From Symsagittifera roscoffensis (lineage: Eukaryota > Xenacoelomorpha > Acoela > Convolutidae), in the NCBI RefSeq assembly GCF_963678635.1, contig NC_087068.1, positions 33,241,436 through 33,305,435 on the forward strand: a DNA stretch of 64,000 bases, read 5' to 3'. Each line of letters begins with the position of its first letter. Positions within the stretch are counted from its first letter, which is position 1. Below are positions 51,283 to 62,057 of this stretch, one piece after another. Below the pieces are notes generated by a model. The model made no database searches. It worked only from the letters and a program-made list of their open reading frames with translations, and was not told where the DNA came from. The position numbers and the translations under genes are program-made.

Positions 51283-51895
51283 TTTTCTTACTGAAATATA
51301 CGAAGAAACTTAAAAAACTCGAATTGTTTTTATCATTTTTACAGTATTTTGTAGTAACAATCACCGTAAATATTTTTAAATTTTTTAGAGACTAATTAGT
51401 TTCAAGGAAATTCATGTAGCCAATAAAAACCTCAAATTAAGGCAGAAAAAAATTTAAAACAACCGATGAAATTCAAAAAATCTAAAAAAATAATGATAAT
51501 GTTTTCAACTAAATATACATTCTTAATTGTAATTTTATTAAATTGAGGCAAAATTTAGCTAAATTTTGATGAAAACAGTTATTAAATAAATTTATCTGTA
51601 ATTTCCTAAACAAATAGTGGAAAATCTATTGATGATTGGATAGAGCTTTATGTCAATTTTGATTAGATTTTCATGTACTGTCTGACTTTTCCTCAGATAT
51701 CGCAGCTCTAAATGTGAACTTCAGTGACAAAAGATAGTTTTGAACCAATAATATCTCAATTACCAAACATGCAAAACATCGCAAAGCTTTACTGATGTTT
51801 ACAATTATCAACAAACATAAAGTCTCCCAATATTTTGGGACAGTTCTTTGAATTCATTCAAAGTATAATTGACATATGCAACTTGCTTGAAGTCT
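51283..51895. other. Intergenic AT-rich region
   Basis: About 610 bp between two minus-strand genes. No ORF or repeat worth listing; presumably the promoter of the PC4-like gene at 50743-51282. Confidence 0.4.
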
Positions 51896-52345
51896 TCATT
51901 TTCCTTTTGCAGTGAAGAGTCGAATCTGAATGTAGGGTGGCTTGTTCACACTGTACTTCTTGATTGTGACACACACCCTACTCATGTTGTATGTTGCTGT
52001 TTCATATACTTTATTACAGATCTCCAGCTCCTGATCCATAGTTGATTCTTTGGCAGGTTTGGCTTCATATATAGGTACGAGTCCAAGGTTTTCAGCATCG
52101 TGAATAACAGTATTCCGTATTGCGGATATTGCTTCGCCTTCTTTTTCACTAAGACAGACTTGTTGAGACTTTTCAAATTGTCCCAAATCATTTATTTTTA
52201 ATAGTTGGAAGCACGGTTCCAAGCATATTTTTCCCTTGTAAGATTTTTGGAACCAAACAAATCTCCCAATTCTTTTTTGATTTTTTGATATTAATTCAAT
52301 ATAGTTGGAATTATCAACTTTTCTCGAGTACATTTTGAATAACAA
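51896..52345 (-). CDS. Second PC4-like protein, copy 1 (149 aa)
   Basis: Distantly similar in layout to its neighbour: strands in the first third, QQVCLSEKEGEAISAI (compare QQCFYLEELTQIEWSI), then SRVCVTIKKYSVNKPPYIQIRLF (compare RISFNRLSKINRLPVVYITIY). The last helix of the second unit is missing. Intact in both copies. It starts 67 bp from the first of the AP-1/CArG sites in the divergent control region at 52412-52473. Function unknown beyond probable nucleic-acid binding. Confidence 0.55.
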   Translation of the reverse strand: MLFKMYSRKVDNSNYIELISKNQKRIGRFVWFQKSYKGKICLEPCFQLLKINDLGQFEKSQQVCLSEKEGEAISAIRNTVIHDAENLGLVPIYEAKPAKESTMDQELEICNKVYETATYNMSRVCVTIKKYSVNKPPYIQIRLFTAKGK

Positions 52346-52411
52346 ACTGATCAGATGAGGAGAAATGAGAGAAATGACTTTGAGATTAAATGAAAATGGA
52401 AGTAAGCAGAA

Positions 52412-52504
52412 TGAGTCATCGCCATTTCCATATATAGAAGTAGTACCAAATATGGAAGGATTTCCCTATATGGAAGCTGCGTAGGCGTTACTACTACTAT
52501 ATAA
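52412..52504. promoter_or_regulatory. Divergent control region: AP-1 site, three CArG-like boxes, TATA box (copy 1)
   Basis: TGAGTCA (AP-1/TRE type) at 52412-52418; CCATATATAG 52428-52437, CCAAATATGG 52446-52455 (a perfect CArG box) and CCCTATATGG 52464-52473, exactly 18 bp apart and each followed by AAG; TATATAA at 52498-52504, 34 bp before the ATG at 52538. Lies between the minus-strand PC4-like gene and the plus-strand gene. Confidence 0.65.
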
Positions 52505-52537
52505 CTCCACCATTTTCTGCAAAAATCATTTTTCCCA

Positions 52538-53143
52538 ATGGCAGCTGCTATGTGTCAAGCTCTTCCCAGCTTTTATTCAGATTATAATATTAAATCATTG
52601 TTTATTTCTGTTTCCAACGATTTTTACGAAAAATACATAATAACCCAAGATTATTGCGTCTCTACTCACGATTCTTTCTGTTCCTTGGGAAATTGAAAAT
52701 TTCATATAATTTTAATTGGAACTTCCCTCAGCCAAATTCTTCAGACATTAGACAAATATCAATACATATATCAAGAAATTGATTGTCTTTACACTTTGTA
52801 CAAGCACAGATTCTTTTCGAGTATTGTCACAACAAGTGGGGAAGTCTTCAATCAGCTAAGTTGTGGAGTGCAGCATAATTTACGATGGAAAGGAGCAGAA
52901 AAAACACCAAGCGTATCAAGGAAACGACTTGTTCGCAAAAAGTTCAAAAAACATTATCTAAGTTCTAATCAAAAACTTGCACCTACGCAAACTCTTGGCT
53001 CAGCATTTTTAGACAGAATTCATAAAGTACAAAACTCAGAATATGAACATGATTTGTTAAAAATAGTTGACTGTTTTATTGATGGTTATGGATTTGTAAG
53101 TAGTGATCATGTCAATTTTTCAAAAAAAAAAAAAAACTTCTGA
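52538..53143 (+). pseudogene. 201-codon frame interrupted by one TGA (copy 1)
   Basis: From ATG 52538 the frame runs 52 codons to TGA 52694-52696 and then stays open in the same frame to the stop at 53141-53143. Upstream lie a TATA box and the CArG cluster. The protein has an aromatic N-terminal half and a Lys/Arg-rich centre (about residues 113-130). No family recognised. The copy at 62058-62663 has the same TGA. It may be a recently broken gene or one that reads through the stop; the two copies are too alike to tell. Confidence 0.5.
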
Positions 53144-53254
53144 TATTCCATCTATTTTCTCTCATATAATTACAAAGTTACCATTAATTACCAATAAAAA
53201 ATCACCGTTGTCAAAAACATTTGCAAAAAAATTTTCAAACATGTAAGAAAGATG

Positions 53255-53445
53255 TAATACTTCTTTTGATTTTCAAAAAGTTGCAAAAAACAATTCAATT
53301 TTTTTAACAAGTTGTAAAAAGTGTTTCAATTTTTTTGACATAATGCGAAAAGTGTTTCAACTTTTTTGAGAAGATTCGAAAAGTGTTTTACTTTTTTTAA
53401 CAAGATGCAAAAATTCTTTCACTTTTTCACTACAATTGCTGCAAT
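53255..53445. repeat. Degenerate 30-bp minisatellite
   Basis: Four to five units of the type 'aaaagtgtttcaattttttgacaagatgc'. It is translated in the frame that starts at 53366, which is why I take that frame's N-terminus to be spurious. Confidence 0.6.
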
Positions 53446-53549
53446 ATTTTTATACGACATACAACAACCAACGAAAAAATTACACAATCTGGCGTTCATT
53501 AACATTTTAACTGCTGTCAACTTGATTGAAAACCTGGTAATAAATCGAA

Positions 53550-54768
53550 ATGCCCAACACGCGGTTCAGTCAGCGTCTTTTGACGCTCAATGGAAACGAG
53601 AACCCGGACCCTCAAGAACCCGCTCAACGTCACCAACTTGGCAGGAAAAAAGTAGTGCAAACCTTAAGAGAAGTAAAAAACACAAACGAAAAAGTCTCAG
53701 CGGTAATAGAAAAACCCAAAAACAAAAACGTGAAAAAGAGTCAGTAGAAGGCTCTGACTCATACGGAACGCCCCATAACGGTTCAGAATCTCCAATGTCA
53801 GAAAAGACGAAGGCGAAAACGAAACAATGAGAAAATTACCAAGATTGAAGAAAAGTTGTTGAAAACTAAATACAGTGATAAAGGTCCCGCGTTATTTGGT
53901 AGTGTGAACAACTTGATAAAAGCAACCAATTTGTCGCGAAAGAAAGTTAAACAGTTCCTTCATACTGAACCTGTTTACACGAAATATCGAACTGTCATCC
54001 AAAAAACGCCGCGACTCAAGGTCATAGTTTACGATATCGACGAAATCTGGTCATTAGATCTGGCCTTTAATGATAAATTTGCCCAGTACAACCATGATAT
54101 TAAATATCTGGTTGTTGCAGTTGACTGCATGTATCGCGATCTCAGAGTGCAACCCTTGAAATCAAAGCATGCTACTACAACAGGAGAAGCGTTCAAACTA
54201 ATGATAACGACAAAACAACCGAAAAAAGTATGGGTGGACAAGGGCACATAGTTTAAAGGGTCCTTCGAAGCATTATGTAAAAAAAAGGCATAAAAACATA
54301 TAGCACAGAGAGCGAGAAAAAGTCTGCATTCGCTGAAAGAAATATCCGTTCCTTGAAAAATCCTATTTATAAATAGTTACAGGATAAATTGATTTACTCA
54401 TACATTGACAAATTGCAAGATTTTGTCAATGCAATTAGTTCGAGAACAAATTGTGTCACAAATCTTGCATCAAACAAAGTAACCAAAAAAGATGTTCCTC
54501 GCTTGATTTCATTAAGAGCAGAACAATCATTGAAATTAGTTCGCCGTCCAAAATTTTATGTTGGTGATTATGTTAGACTCGCCAAAGTAGACATACCTTT
54601 TCGCAAGGTTTACAAACAATCGTTCACCGATGAAGTGTTCAGAGTTTTGACATACCAACACGAAAACCCCCAACATACAATATGACTGATTCTAACAGAG
54701 AACCGATTGAGTAAAAATTTTACGAGTCTGAACTAATTCGCGTTCTGGAGAAGGACAATCATGACTGA
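53550..54768 (+). pseudogene. Maverick integrase, broken, copy 1
   Basis: Polinton/Maverick-type retroviral-like integrase. Seen in one frame: N-terminus from ATG 53550, stop TAG at 53745, then LSRKKVKQFL, WSLDLAF (catalytic D), VAVDCMYR, VWVDKGT (second D) and a TAG at 54249-54251 where Glu would follow. Another frame carries FAERNIRSLKN (catalytic E, about 54340), and the C-terminal chromodomain-like part (RRPKFYVGDYVRLAK, FYESELIRVLE) runs to 54768, where it overlaps the penton ATG. Nonsense codons and shifts in both copies mean no active integrase. Confidence 0.8.
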
Positions 54769-55621
54769 GGGCACTTCTAACAGCCTTTTCACCCACAATG
54801 TTCCCCTTTCCTTCACAGTTACCCTAGTTTCATCTGCATCAATGAACGTTTTTAATGATAATTATGCAAGGTGAATGGCGAGTAGCAGTTACCGAAATTA
54901 CCTTCCCCACTTAAATAAACAACGTAACTGACAGCAACAATGTGTACTACAAAAAAGATCGGGTTATAGCAAGCATGAAAGTTGAGAAAGACAAGATCTC
55001 CAGGCCTTACCTTGGAGAAACAGCGAAACTAACAAAAGGAGAGTATACGAGCATTGAACATATACTGGATGAGATTCGTGGAAAGACAGAATTAGAGAAA
55101 TTGGATTACGTAATAGATCCAATAACCAAACATCTTTCATTATGGATGCATTATTGGGAAGGTATAACTTTTTCAAGCCCGCAAATTCCTAGTCTCTTTG
55201 GATTCAAAGGCGTCAGGGATGGAACTGGTTATCATATAGGTTACAAACAAGGAAGCTCGAAACCTAGCACATTCACTACCCAAGATCTTGTTGCTGACTA
55301 TCCTGTTGATGTATGTGCTGGTACTCAGCTTATGTTTATTTACCTGGACATAATTCATTATCAAATAGTAGTAGACACAAAAACACCTCCCCTACCTCCC
55401 CTTTATGAGTCATTGATACAAATCCTCCAGTGAAAAACGGCTACGCATGTACAATTGAACCGAATCATCGTAAAGTGTTAAGTAATTTGGATTTCAAAAA
55501 AATTTGGTCAACAATATTTCTAATATTTCTGTGAATTTGCGCACAGAAACTGGAGGACTTGTTTCTTTCGCTGGAGGGGGAAAAGTTGTTCTGACTTTGA
55601 AATTTCAAAAGTTTAGCAATT
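54761..55621 (+). pseudogene. Maverick penton (minor capsid) protein, broken
   Basis: Starts at ATG 54761 (overlapping the integrase end). Early part: SLFTHNVPLSFTVTL; after a shift near 54870, GEWRVAVTEITFPT then TAA, then a clean frame of over 160 codons to 55433 and a last part (LRTETGGLVSFAGGGKVVLTL) in a further frame to about 55621. These phrases and the position before the core and major capsid genes fit the single-jelly-roll penton of Polintons. Confidence 0.65.
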
Positions 55622-55628
55622 GATCAAT

Positions 55629-55972
55629 ATGGATTCATATTACCACAACCAAGCAAACCTACCACATTTCTCGGGGCATTATAAACAACGAGGCAGTGGC
55701 TTCGGTGCATTAGCCTTGGGAATAAGAAGATTGGCACTTCCACTGGCTCGAAAAGTTGTGATACCCGCGGCTAAAAAAATCGGAAAAAAATCTAATTCTT
55801 CAGGCAGCTCCAGAACTGATAGAAGTTGCAACAAAAAGAAAAAGTCCTAAGCAGGCACTCAAAAGCACCGTTAGAAAGAAAATCAAAAAGCAAGTAGGAG
55901 GAGGAAGTAGGTCTCGGAAAAGTCATCCGAATGAACGACGGCGGTTAAACGAAAAACGACACGCGTCATTCC
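55629..55972 (+). pseudogene. Maverick core-type protein, frameshifted
   Basis: From ATG 55629: GSGFGALALGIRRLALP, then ARKVVIPAAKKIGK, then a shift in an A-run near 55786; the other frame continues with a Lys/Arg-rich C-terminus (SPKQALKSTVRKKIKKQ). A short, basic, Gly-rich protein between penton and major capsid genes is typical of Polintons, where it resembles adenovirus core/minor proteins. Confidence 0.55.
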
Positions 55973-55983
55973 CAGAAAACGAA

Positions 55984-57312
55984 TTGCACAGAGAAATCGC
56001 TCCGATTTCTTTAAAAGGGTTAAAAACTATTTCTATTTTAATCCCGAGTGAAGCAACTCACGGCTCCTTGGACTTATTTGAAAAACCGCCTTTACTTGAC
56101 ACTTTTGAAAATGCAATCACCAAAAAAATTGGACCATCCTACTCTCCTGATGGTCATATGCTCGAGTTTCAAGTACTCGGCGACAGAAATAATTTCATCG
56201 ATATTCAACGTACTCGTTTGGAAATAGTAGCACGAATTGTTCGAAGCAATGGAACCGTGCTTCGAACGCATGCATCAGATCCTTCATCTTCATTATTTTC
56301 TGAGTGTACACTGTCTCTGAATGGTGAGAAAATATCAACTACCAACGCTAATTTTGCCCACAAAAGCTTAATTGAGACCGAGTTTTCATACGGTAATGAT
56401 GCCAAGAAAACATGGTTGGCTTGTCAAGTTTCTTATTATGAAGAAAACTCATCAGCTATTGACGGTGCTGGAAGGAGAGCTGATGATGTTACTGAGCGTA
56501 AAGGTCTCGTTGCGGCCTCGAGCGAGCTGTAGCTATTTGGTAAAATTGCTTGCGACTTTTTGTCGTGTGACACGCATCTTCTTAGCGGTGTGACAATTGA
56601 ATTGTCTCTTAGACGTTCTCCTAACTTTTTTGTTGTCATATCTGAAGATGCATTTAAACACTACAAGGTCCAAACAATCGAAGCTAATCTCTATCTCAGA
56701 AATATGACTGTGACTGACTATGTTCTCTCATCAATAGAAAAAAACTTTGTTGAAGAACCCGGCAATTAACAATTACATCGAAGTAGTACCAAAAATGTTT
56801 CTCGCAACTGCAGGAGTACAAAGCTGGCGACAAGAGGATGTTTTTGCAAAAGAATCTGTTCGAAGAATGATAGTAGCAATGAGCATAAACGAAGCATATT
56901 TGGGTACTGAAGGACAAACCCTTTTCATTACCAGAAATTTGGGTTGATTGAGATCCTTGTGTACAGAAACGGTCTACCCATTGCCGGAACTCCCATCTCA
57001 ACATCAGACAATAAAAGAACTTATTACAATACGCTTGAGGCTCTTGATTTTGTTTTGAACACTAGTCATGGAATCAGTCTCGTTAATTATGATAATCATT
57101 ATATTATGGCTTTTGATCTCATGTCTACTCAGGAGGCTTCACACGATTTTATTCATCCTGAATTGACCAATTGTACTATTTCGGTCGAACTCAAAATTGA
57201 CGCAGGTCCCGTTAATAACGTCGAGTTTTATTTATGGAAGAGCGTGCATCAACAGTTTATGTGCGTTCAGATAGAAAAATTACCGAAAAAACATTCTTAT
57301 GAACTAAGATAG
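55984..57312 (+). pseudogene. Maverick major capsid protein (double jelly-roll), broken
   Basis: Opens with HREIAPISLKGLK and continues with SLDLFEKPPLL, the start of the major capsid protein of Polintons (in nematodes the 'F54H12.2-like' family). The first frame ends at TAG 56530-56532, continues open after it to 56769, shifts near 56750 (FLATAGVQSWRQEDVF), stops at 56944, and resumes as EILVYRNGLPIAGTP to 57312. One nonsense codon and at least two shifts make it non-functional. Length about 440 codons, close to a full gene. No ATG is visible at the start. Confidence 0.78.
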
Positions 57313-57314
57313 AC

Positions 57315-57534
57315 ATGAATAATCTTCAACAAGTAGAAGTTATCAACCGTTGTAAACATTTGAAAAATCGCTTGAGAGGTTTTTTCCGGCAGATTTCCCA
57401 TGCTCCTCAGTACTGAAAAACGATAACACGTTCATGATTATGAATGCCTCACCATCGGATCAACCTGGAACCCATTGGTTGCTTTTTGCTCAAGCTGGAG
57501 GACAAATTTTCTTCGCAGATCCTCTAGGTAAAAG
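57315..57534 (+). pseudogene. Adenain-like Maverick protease, truncated
   Basis: ATG 57315; after a shift near 57390 the sequence gives PGTHWLLF (catalytic His) and FADPLG (catalytic Asp), as in the adenovirus/Ulp1 cysteine proteases that mature Polinton capsids. The Gln and Cys residues that should follow are missing because the 9.52-kb tandem joint cuts the gene at 57535. Confidence 0.7.
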
Positions 57535-57594
57535 ATTCTGTTTAATACATGTTTTCTGTAATGTAATACATACTTTCTGTTTAATACATGTTTT
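57535..57594. other. Tandem-duplication junction with templated insertion
   Basis: TTCTGTTTAATACATGTTTT at 57535-57554 recurs at 57575-57594, separated by about 20 bp that repeat 'gtaatacata' pieces. The second copy continues as the normal unit (equivalent to 48054 on). It joins the protease gene to the middle of the AT-rich region. Confidence 0.75.
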
Positions 57595-59277
57595 CGCTAT
57601 TGAACACACTTTACTAGAAAATTTAGTCAAGACTGGAGAATTTAGGAGGAAAATAGTATCAATTGAACGAACAATTTGCTGGCAGAGATGAAATTAGAAC
57701 TGATACCGTATGATTATTACAATAAAAAATGTTAATATCTTCCTCAAGGTTCCCCTGTTCAGTTGCTATCGTAAACTATTTAAGCAAAAATACACATTTT
57801 GGGATCAATAGCTAGCAATTTTCTTGCAAAATAGTTATTAACTCGCTTTTTTTCTTAATTTATGACGGAAATTTTCTCAAAAATATCCAACTGAGAAAGA
57901 ATTGGTGCTAGTTAAAGCATTCCAAAATATATGTACAAAATGAGAATATAAAGGTGTATTTTTACGATCTAAGAACAAATTAGGAGCAGCTCTGTTAGTT
58001 ATAATCTGAAAACCTCCGGAAATACGCAAGAGAACCTAGCTCCTAACATCTACAATATAAAAACTTCTGAAAGAGCGAGTCTCAAAAAATTGATTTAGCA
58101 AAGCAAATCAAGGTGCCAACTGGAACAGTTGTGTAATTTTCCAATTTTTATTAAGAAAAAAACTCTATGTAGTAAAAATGTAGTAATGTATTGTTTATAG
58201 TGTTGTATATTATATGTAGTATTGTGTATGTATGTAGCAAGGAAAAGTAGATCTTGAAAGCAAGTTTTCGATTTATGTTTTATGTATCTCCATCCAAAAG
58301 ATGTCGAATTGGATTTGCTTCTCAAAAATTATCCTCAAAACATTTGATTTTTCATATAAAGTATCTAATATATCAAATGATAACAATTTTTTCTCAAGAT
58401 ATACTTTATAAGCTAAATTTTAGTAAAATTAGCTCAAATCTTCTAAGAAATAAATTGAGTTTCTATCTCATTTTTTGGCATTTTCTCAGTTTCTGCTTCA
58501 TCTACTATCTACCAAATGAATCCAATTTGAGCAAATTTTTACTTGAAAATTGAATTTTAGATGGAAAAACGTATCGTTTCAACGAACGTTCAACAATCCG
58601 AAGCTGAATTAATACCATAAATCCTTTACTAAAAAGCATTACAGGATTTTCTCAACCTCATAACTGTATAATGCTGTTTTAAATCTGAATTTCTATTTTA
58701 GACTAAATTTTTAGTTGGAATGGTGTTTATCATTATCTTGAAACTTTCAAAGTTTAGCAAAATATACATTTTTTCCAGGTCATTTATCAATTTCTTTTCT
58801 GAAATCATCAAAAAATTATTAGAAAAACATAATTCTTAATATGTCAAACCACATTATCAGCTTAAGAAGCTCTGCTCTATGAAAACTTTTACAAGCACTA
58901 AACAAGGAAAACTTTAAACTAATAACTACAAAAAACCTTTCAATTAGTTGATGTTTTCCAAATACCCAAGTTTTACAATTTTTAGGCAAATACTTAAATA
59001 CTCATTAGCATATGTTATGCACTTTACTACAAATTTATCACAACAAAGTCTCCGCAAGCTTGCAACCAAGGGAGTTTTTACTGTTGATTAAAAGTTTTCG
59101 GATCGAGTTCCATGGAAAGCTTCACGACGATTTGAACTCAATTTTTGCTGTCTTTAACATCAATCAAAACCTTTGAATAAAAAAAATAAATGACAGTTCA
59201 GGTAATGTAATGAAAACACTGTATAATTACTGACTAGATTTGTTACAATTGCTGAGACTTTTCAGATTCAGTAAAAA
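57595..59277. other. AT-rich non-coding region, copy 3
   Basis: Copy of 48074-49780 without a gene. Confidence 0.5.
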
Positions 59278-59318
59278 CTAATAATCATAGTAATTTCTAA
59301 GTTTTTTTTTTAAAAAAA

Positions 59319-59565
59319 ACTTAAAAATTTTACCTTCTCCTGAAGTGTGTTTGGAGTCTGTCTGCTGAGCACATAATTTAATATTAAGCTGAGAATGCTT
59401 CTTCTTGAAATGATTAGCGAGTTCCTCGCTGCTATAAGTATAAAAATTACAGTTAGAACACTTCAAAACACCGCATGTTCTACGATGTCTTGATGCATCT
59501 TTGTTAGTGTATTCCCTGCCACATTCAAGACATGCAACTCTTTCGTTTCTATTGAGTGAAGGCAT
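59319..59565 (-). CDS. Two-finger zinc-finger protein, copy 3
   Basis: Same as 49787-50044 with both fingers complete and one visible change (His to Leu in the linker). The donor-like GGTAAAA is conserved; beyond it the frame differs from copy 2 because an A-run has changed length (the open frame runs to 59278), which supports the view that this part is not coding. Confidence 0.62.
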
Positions 59566-59648
59566 CTCAATAGCAATGAAAAATTAAATGGGAGATATAA
59601 AATGTACCAAATTTTTTTTAGATAAGGTGAGTTGAATAGCCTCAAAAA

Positions 59649-60109
59649 ATGAATAAAATAAATAAAAACAGCAAACTTATTAACCAATTGTTTTTAACGA
59701 GAAAGAAAATTAGCATGGGTATGCTATTTAACCTAGCTGAAATAAAAATCATCCAATCTAACCATGGAATTTTTAAAAGTATCAACCAATCAGAATCGAG
59801 CATTAATTACAAGGAAACTTTTATCTTTTCTGATATCAACCAATCAGAATTGAGCTTCAATAGTCATGTGATTTTCGACAATTTCAATGTCCAACAATCA
59901 GAATTGAGCTTCAAAAGTTATGTAATTTTCAACAAATTCAATGTCAACCTATCAGAATTATGCTTCAAAAGTCATGAAATTTTCAAGAAATTTAATGTCA
60001 AGCAATCAGAGTTGAGCTCTTCTTCTCATGAATTTTTCAACAATTTCTTTAAAGTTGGTAGATTTTGAGGGTACTTTTACAGACATTATTTGTGTTAATA
60101 ACCAATCAG
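59649..60109. repeat. 54-bp CAATCAG repeat, copy 3
   Basis: CAATCAG or CTATCAG at 59787, 59841, 59895, 59949, 60003 and the outlier at 60103, same spacing as copy 2. The 139-codon frame across it (59649-60068) is also open. Confidence 0.78.
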
Positions 60110-60263
60110 AATGAAGTAATCACAAATTTTAAAAAACTTTGTAGATCAGAACCAGACTATGTTTATGAAACTTCTTAATCAATAAATTTTATTGAATTTT
60201 TCCAACATAACTAAGATTTGAAGTTTGATACCCTAGTGGGATAAATGAGATTTTTTGTCTAGT

Positions 60264-60803
60264 TTATATTGTTTTTTCCATATTCAATTCAAGTTTTGAA
60301 ATTTCGATCAACATTTTTTCGATTTGTTCTATTTCTAACCAGTGAAAAAAGAAATTACCAAAATATACATTTTTATCGTTTTCTTTTTGGTATATTGTAA
60401 TATAAACAACCGGAAGTCTATTAATTTTGGATAAACGATTAAAAGATATTCTGACAAATCTGGATTTTGTATTTGTATCAAATTCAAAATGTTCCTTATC
60501 TCCAATTTTTGTTTCGTAGGCTCTTCCATTGTTTTGTTTTTTACTGATCGACCACTCAATCTGAGTTAACTCTTCTAAATAAAAGCATTGTTGATAAATC
60601 TGACAGTACTCTTCTTTTTTGTAATCTCCTCTCCATCTTTTTAACAAAACTATTGAACTTTCTGTGTTTCTATACAAGTTAAAACTAATACAATCTCCAT
60701 TAACTTCATCTGTCCACCACTCTTGTAGTTTTTTGTAGTAGTTCAATTTTAAAATCTGATAAATGTTCAATTCAGGCATTGAATAGGCTTTTGATGGAAA
60801 CAT
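60264..60803 (-). CDS. PC4-like two-unit protein, copy 2 (179 aa)
   Basis: Intact copy of 50743-51282; the only residue change I see is Ile to Met in the last helix (EKMLIEIS). Confidence 0.65.
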   Translation of the reverse strand: MFPSKAYSMPELNIYQILKLNYYKKLQEWWTDEVNGDCISFNLYRNTESSIVLLKRWRGDYKKEEYCQIYQQCFYLEELTQIEWSISKKQNNGRAYETKIGDKEHFEFDTNTKSRFVRISFNRLSKINRLPVVYITIYQKENDKNVYFGNFFFHWLEIEQIEKMLIEISKLELNMEKTI

Positions 60804-61415
60804 TTTTCTTACTGAAATATACGAAGAAACTTAAAAAACTCGAATTGTTTTATCATTTTTAGAGTATTTTGTAGTAACAATCACCGTAAATATTTTTAAA
60901 TTTTTTAGAGACTAATTAGTTTCAAGGAAATTCATGTAGCCAATAAAAACCTCAAATTAAGGCAGAAAAAAATTCAAAACAACCGATGAAATTCAAAAAA
61001 TCTAAAAAAATAATGATAATGTTTTCAACTAAATATACATTCTTAATTGTAATTTTATTAAATTGAGGCAAAATTTAGCTAAATTTTGATGAAAACAGTT
61101 ATTAAATAAATTTATCTGTAATTTCCTAAACAAATAGTGGAAAATCTATTGATGATTGGATAGAGCTTTATGTCAATTTTGATTAGATTTTCATGTACTG
61201 TCTGAATTTTCCTCAGATATCCCAGCTCTAAATGTGAACGTCAGTGACAAAAGATAGTTTTGAACCAATAATATCTCAATTACCAAACATGCAAAACATC
61301 GCAAAGCTTTACTGATGTTTACAATTATCAACAAACATAAAGTCTCCCAATATTTTGGGACAGTTCTTTGAATTCATTCAAAGTATAATTGACATATGCA
61401 ACTTGCTTGAAGTCT

Positions 61416-61865
61416 TCATTTTCCTTTTGCAGTGAAGAGTCGAATCTGAATGTAGGGTGGCTTGTTCACACTGTACTTCTTGATTGTGACACACACCCTA
61501 CTCATGTTGTATGTTGCTGTTTCATATACTTTATTACAGATCTCCAGCTCCTGATCCATAGTTGATTCTTTGGCAGGTTTGGCTTCATATATAGGTACGA
61601 GTCCAAGGTTTTCAGCATCGTGAATAACAGTATTCCGTATTGCGGATATTGCTTCGCCTTCTTTTTCACTAAGACAGACTTGTTGAGATTTTTCAAATTG
61701 TCCCAAATCATTTATTTTTAATAGTTGGAAGCACGGTTCCAAGCATATTTTTCCCTTGTAAGATTTTTGGAACCAAACAAATCTCCCAATTCTTTTTTGA
61801 TTTTTTGATATTAATTCAATATAGTTGGAATTATCAACTTTTCTCGAGTACATTTTGAAGAACAA
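61416..61865 (-). CDS. Second PC4-like protein, copy 2 (149 aa)
   Basis: Intact copy of 51896-52345 with one change at residue 2 (Leu to Phe). Confidence 0.55.
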   Translation of the reverse strand: MFFKMYSRKVDNSNYIELISKNQKRIGRFVWFQKSYKGKICLEPCFQLLKINDLGQFEKSQQVCLSEKEGEAISAIRNTVIHDAENLGLVPIYEAKPAKESTMDQELEICNKVYETATYNMSRVCVTIKKYSVNKPPYIQIRLFTAKGK

Positions 61866-61931
61866 ACTGATCAGATGAGGAGAAATGAGAGAAATGACTT
61901 TGAGATTAAATGAAAATGGAAGTAAGCAGAA

Positions 61932-62024
61932 TGAGTCATCGCCATTTCCATATATAGAAGTAGTACCAAATATGGAAGGATTTCCCTATATGGAAGCTGC
62001 GTAGGCGTTACTACTACTATATAA
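61932..62024. promoter_or_regulatory. AP-1/CArG/TATA control region, copy 2
   Basis: TGAGTCA 61932-61938; CArG-like boxes 61948-61957, 61966-61975 and 61984-61993; TATATAA about 62018-62024. Identical in all core bases to copy 1. Confidence 0.65.
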
Positions 62025-62057
62025 CTCCACCATTTTCTGCAAAAATCATTTTTCCCA

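Larger units (their letters stand above)
44683..57573. repeat. Maverick segment, longest copy (second of the tandem series)
   Basis: Begins as a copy of 38911-44682, then continues with the rest of the 54-bp repeat, the PC4-like genes, the integrase and the capsid gene cluster, and ends in the protease near 57534. From about 48053 to 57573 it forms the 9.52-kb unit that is repeated from 57574 on. Confidence 0.85.

Noticed and set aside
53366..53830. 154-aa ORF beginning in the minisatellite (and 62886-63368)
   Set aside because: It starts at a non-ATG codon in low-complexity DNA and lies in a different frame from the integrase N-terminus, which the 53550 frame explains better.
53550..57312. 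Stop-codon recoding (TAG read as an amino acid) in the Maverick genes
   Set aside because: Frameshifts as well as TAA, TGA and TAG stops occur in the same genes, so decay is the simpler explanation.
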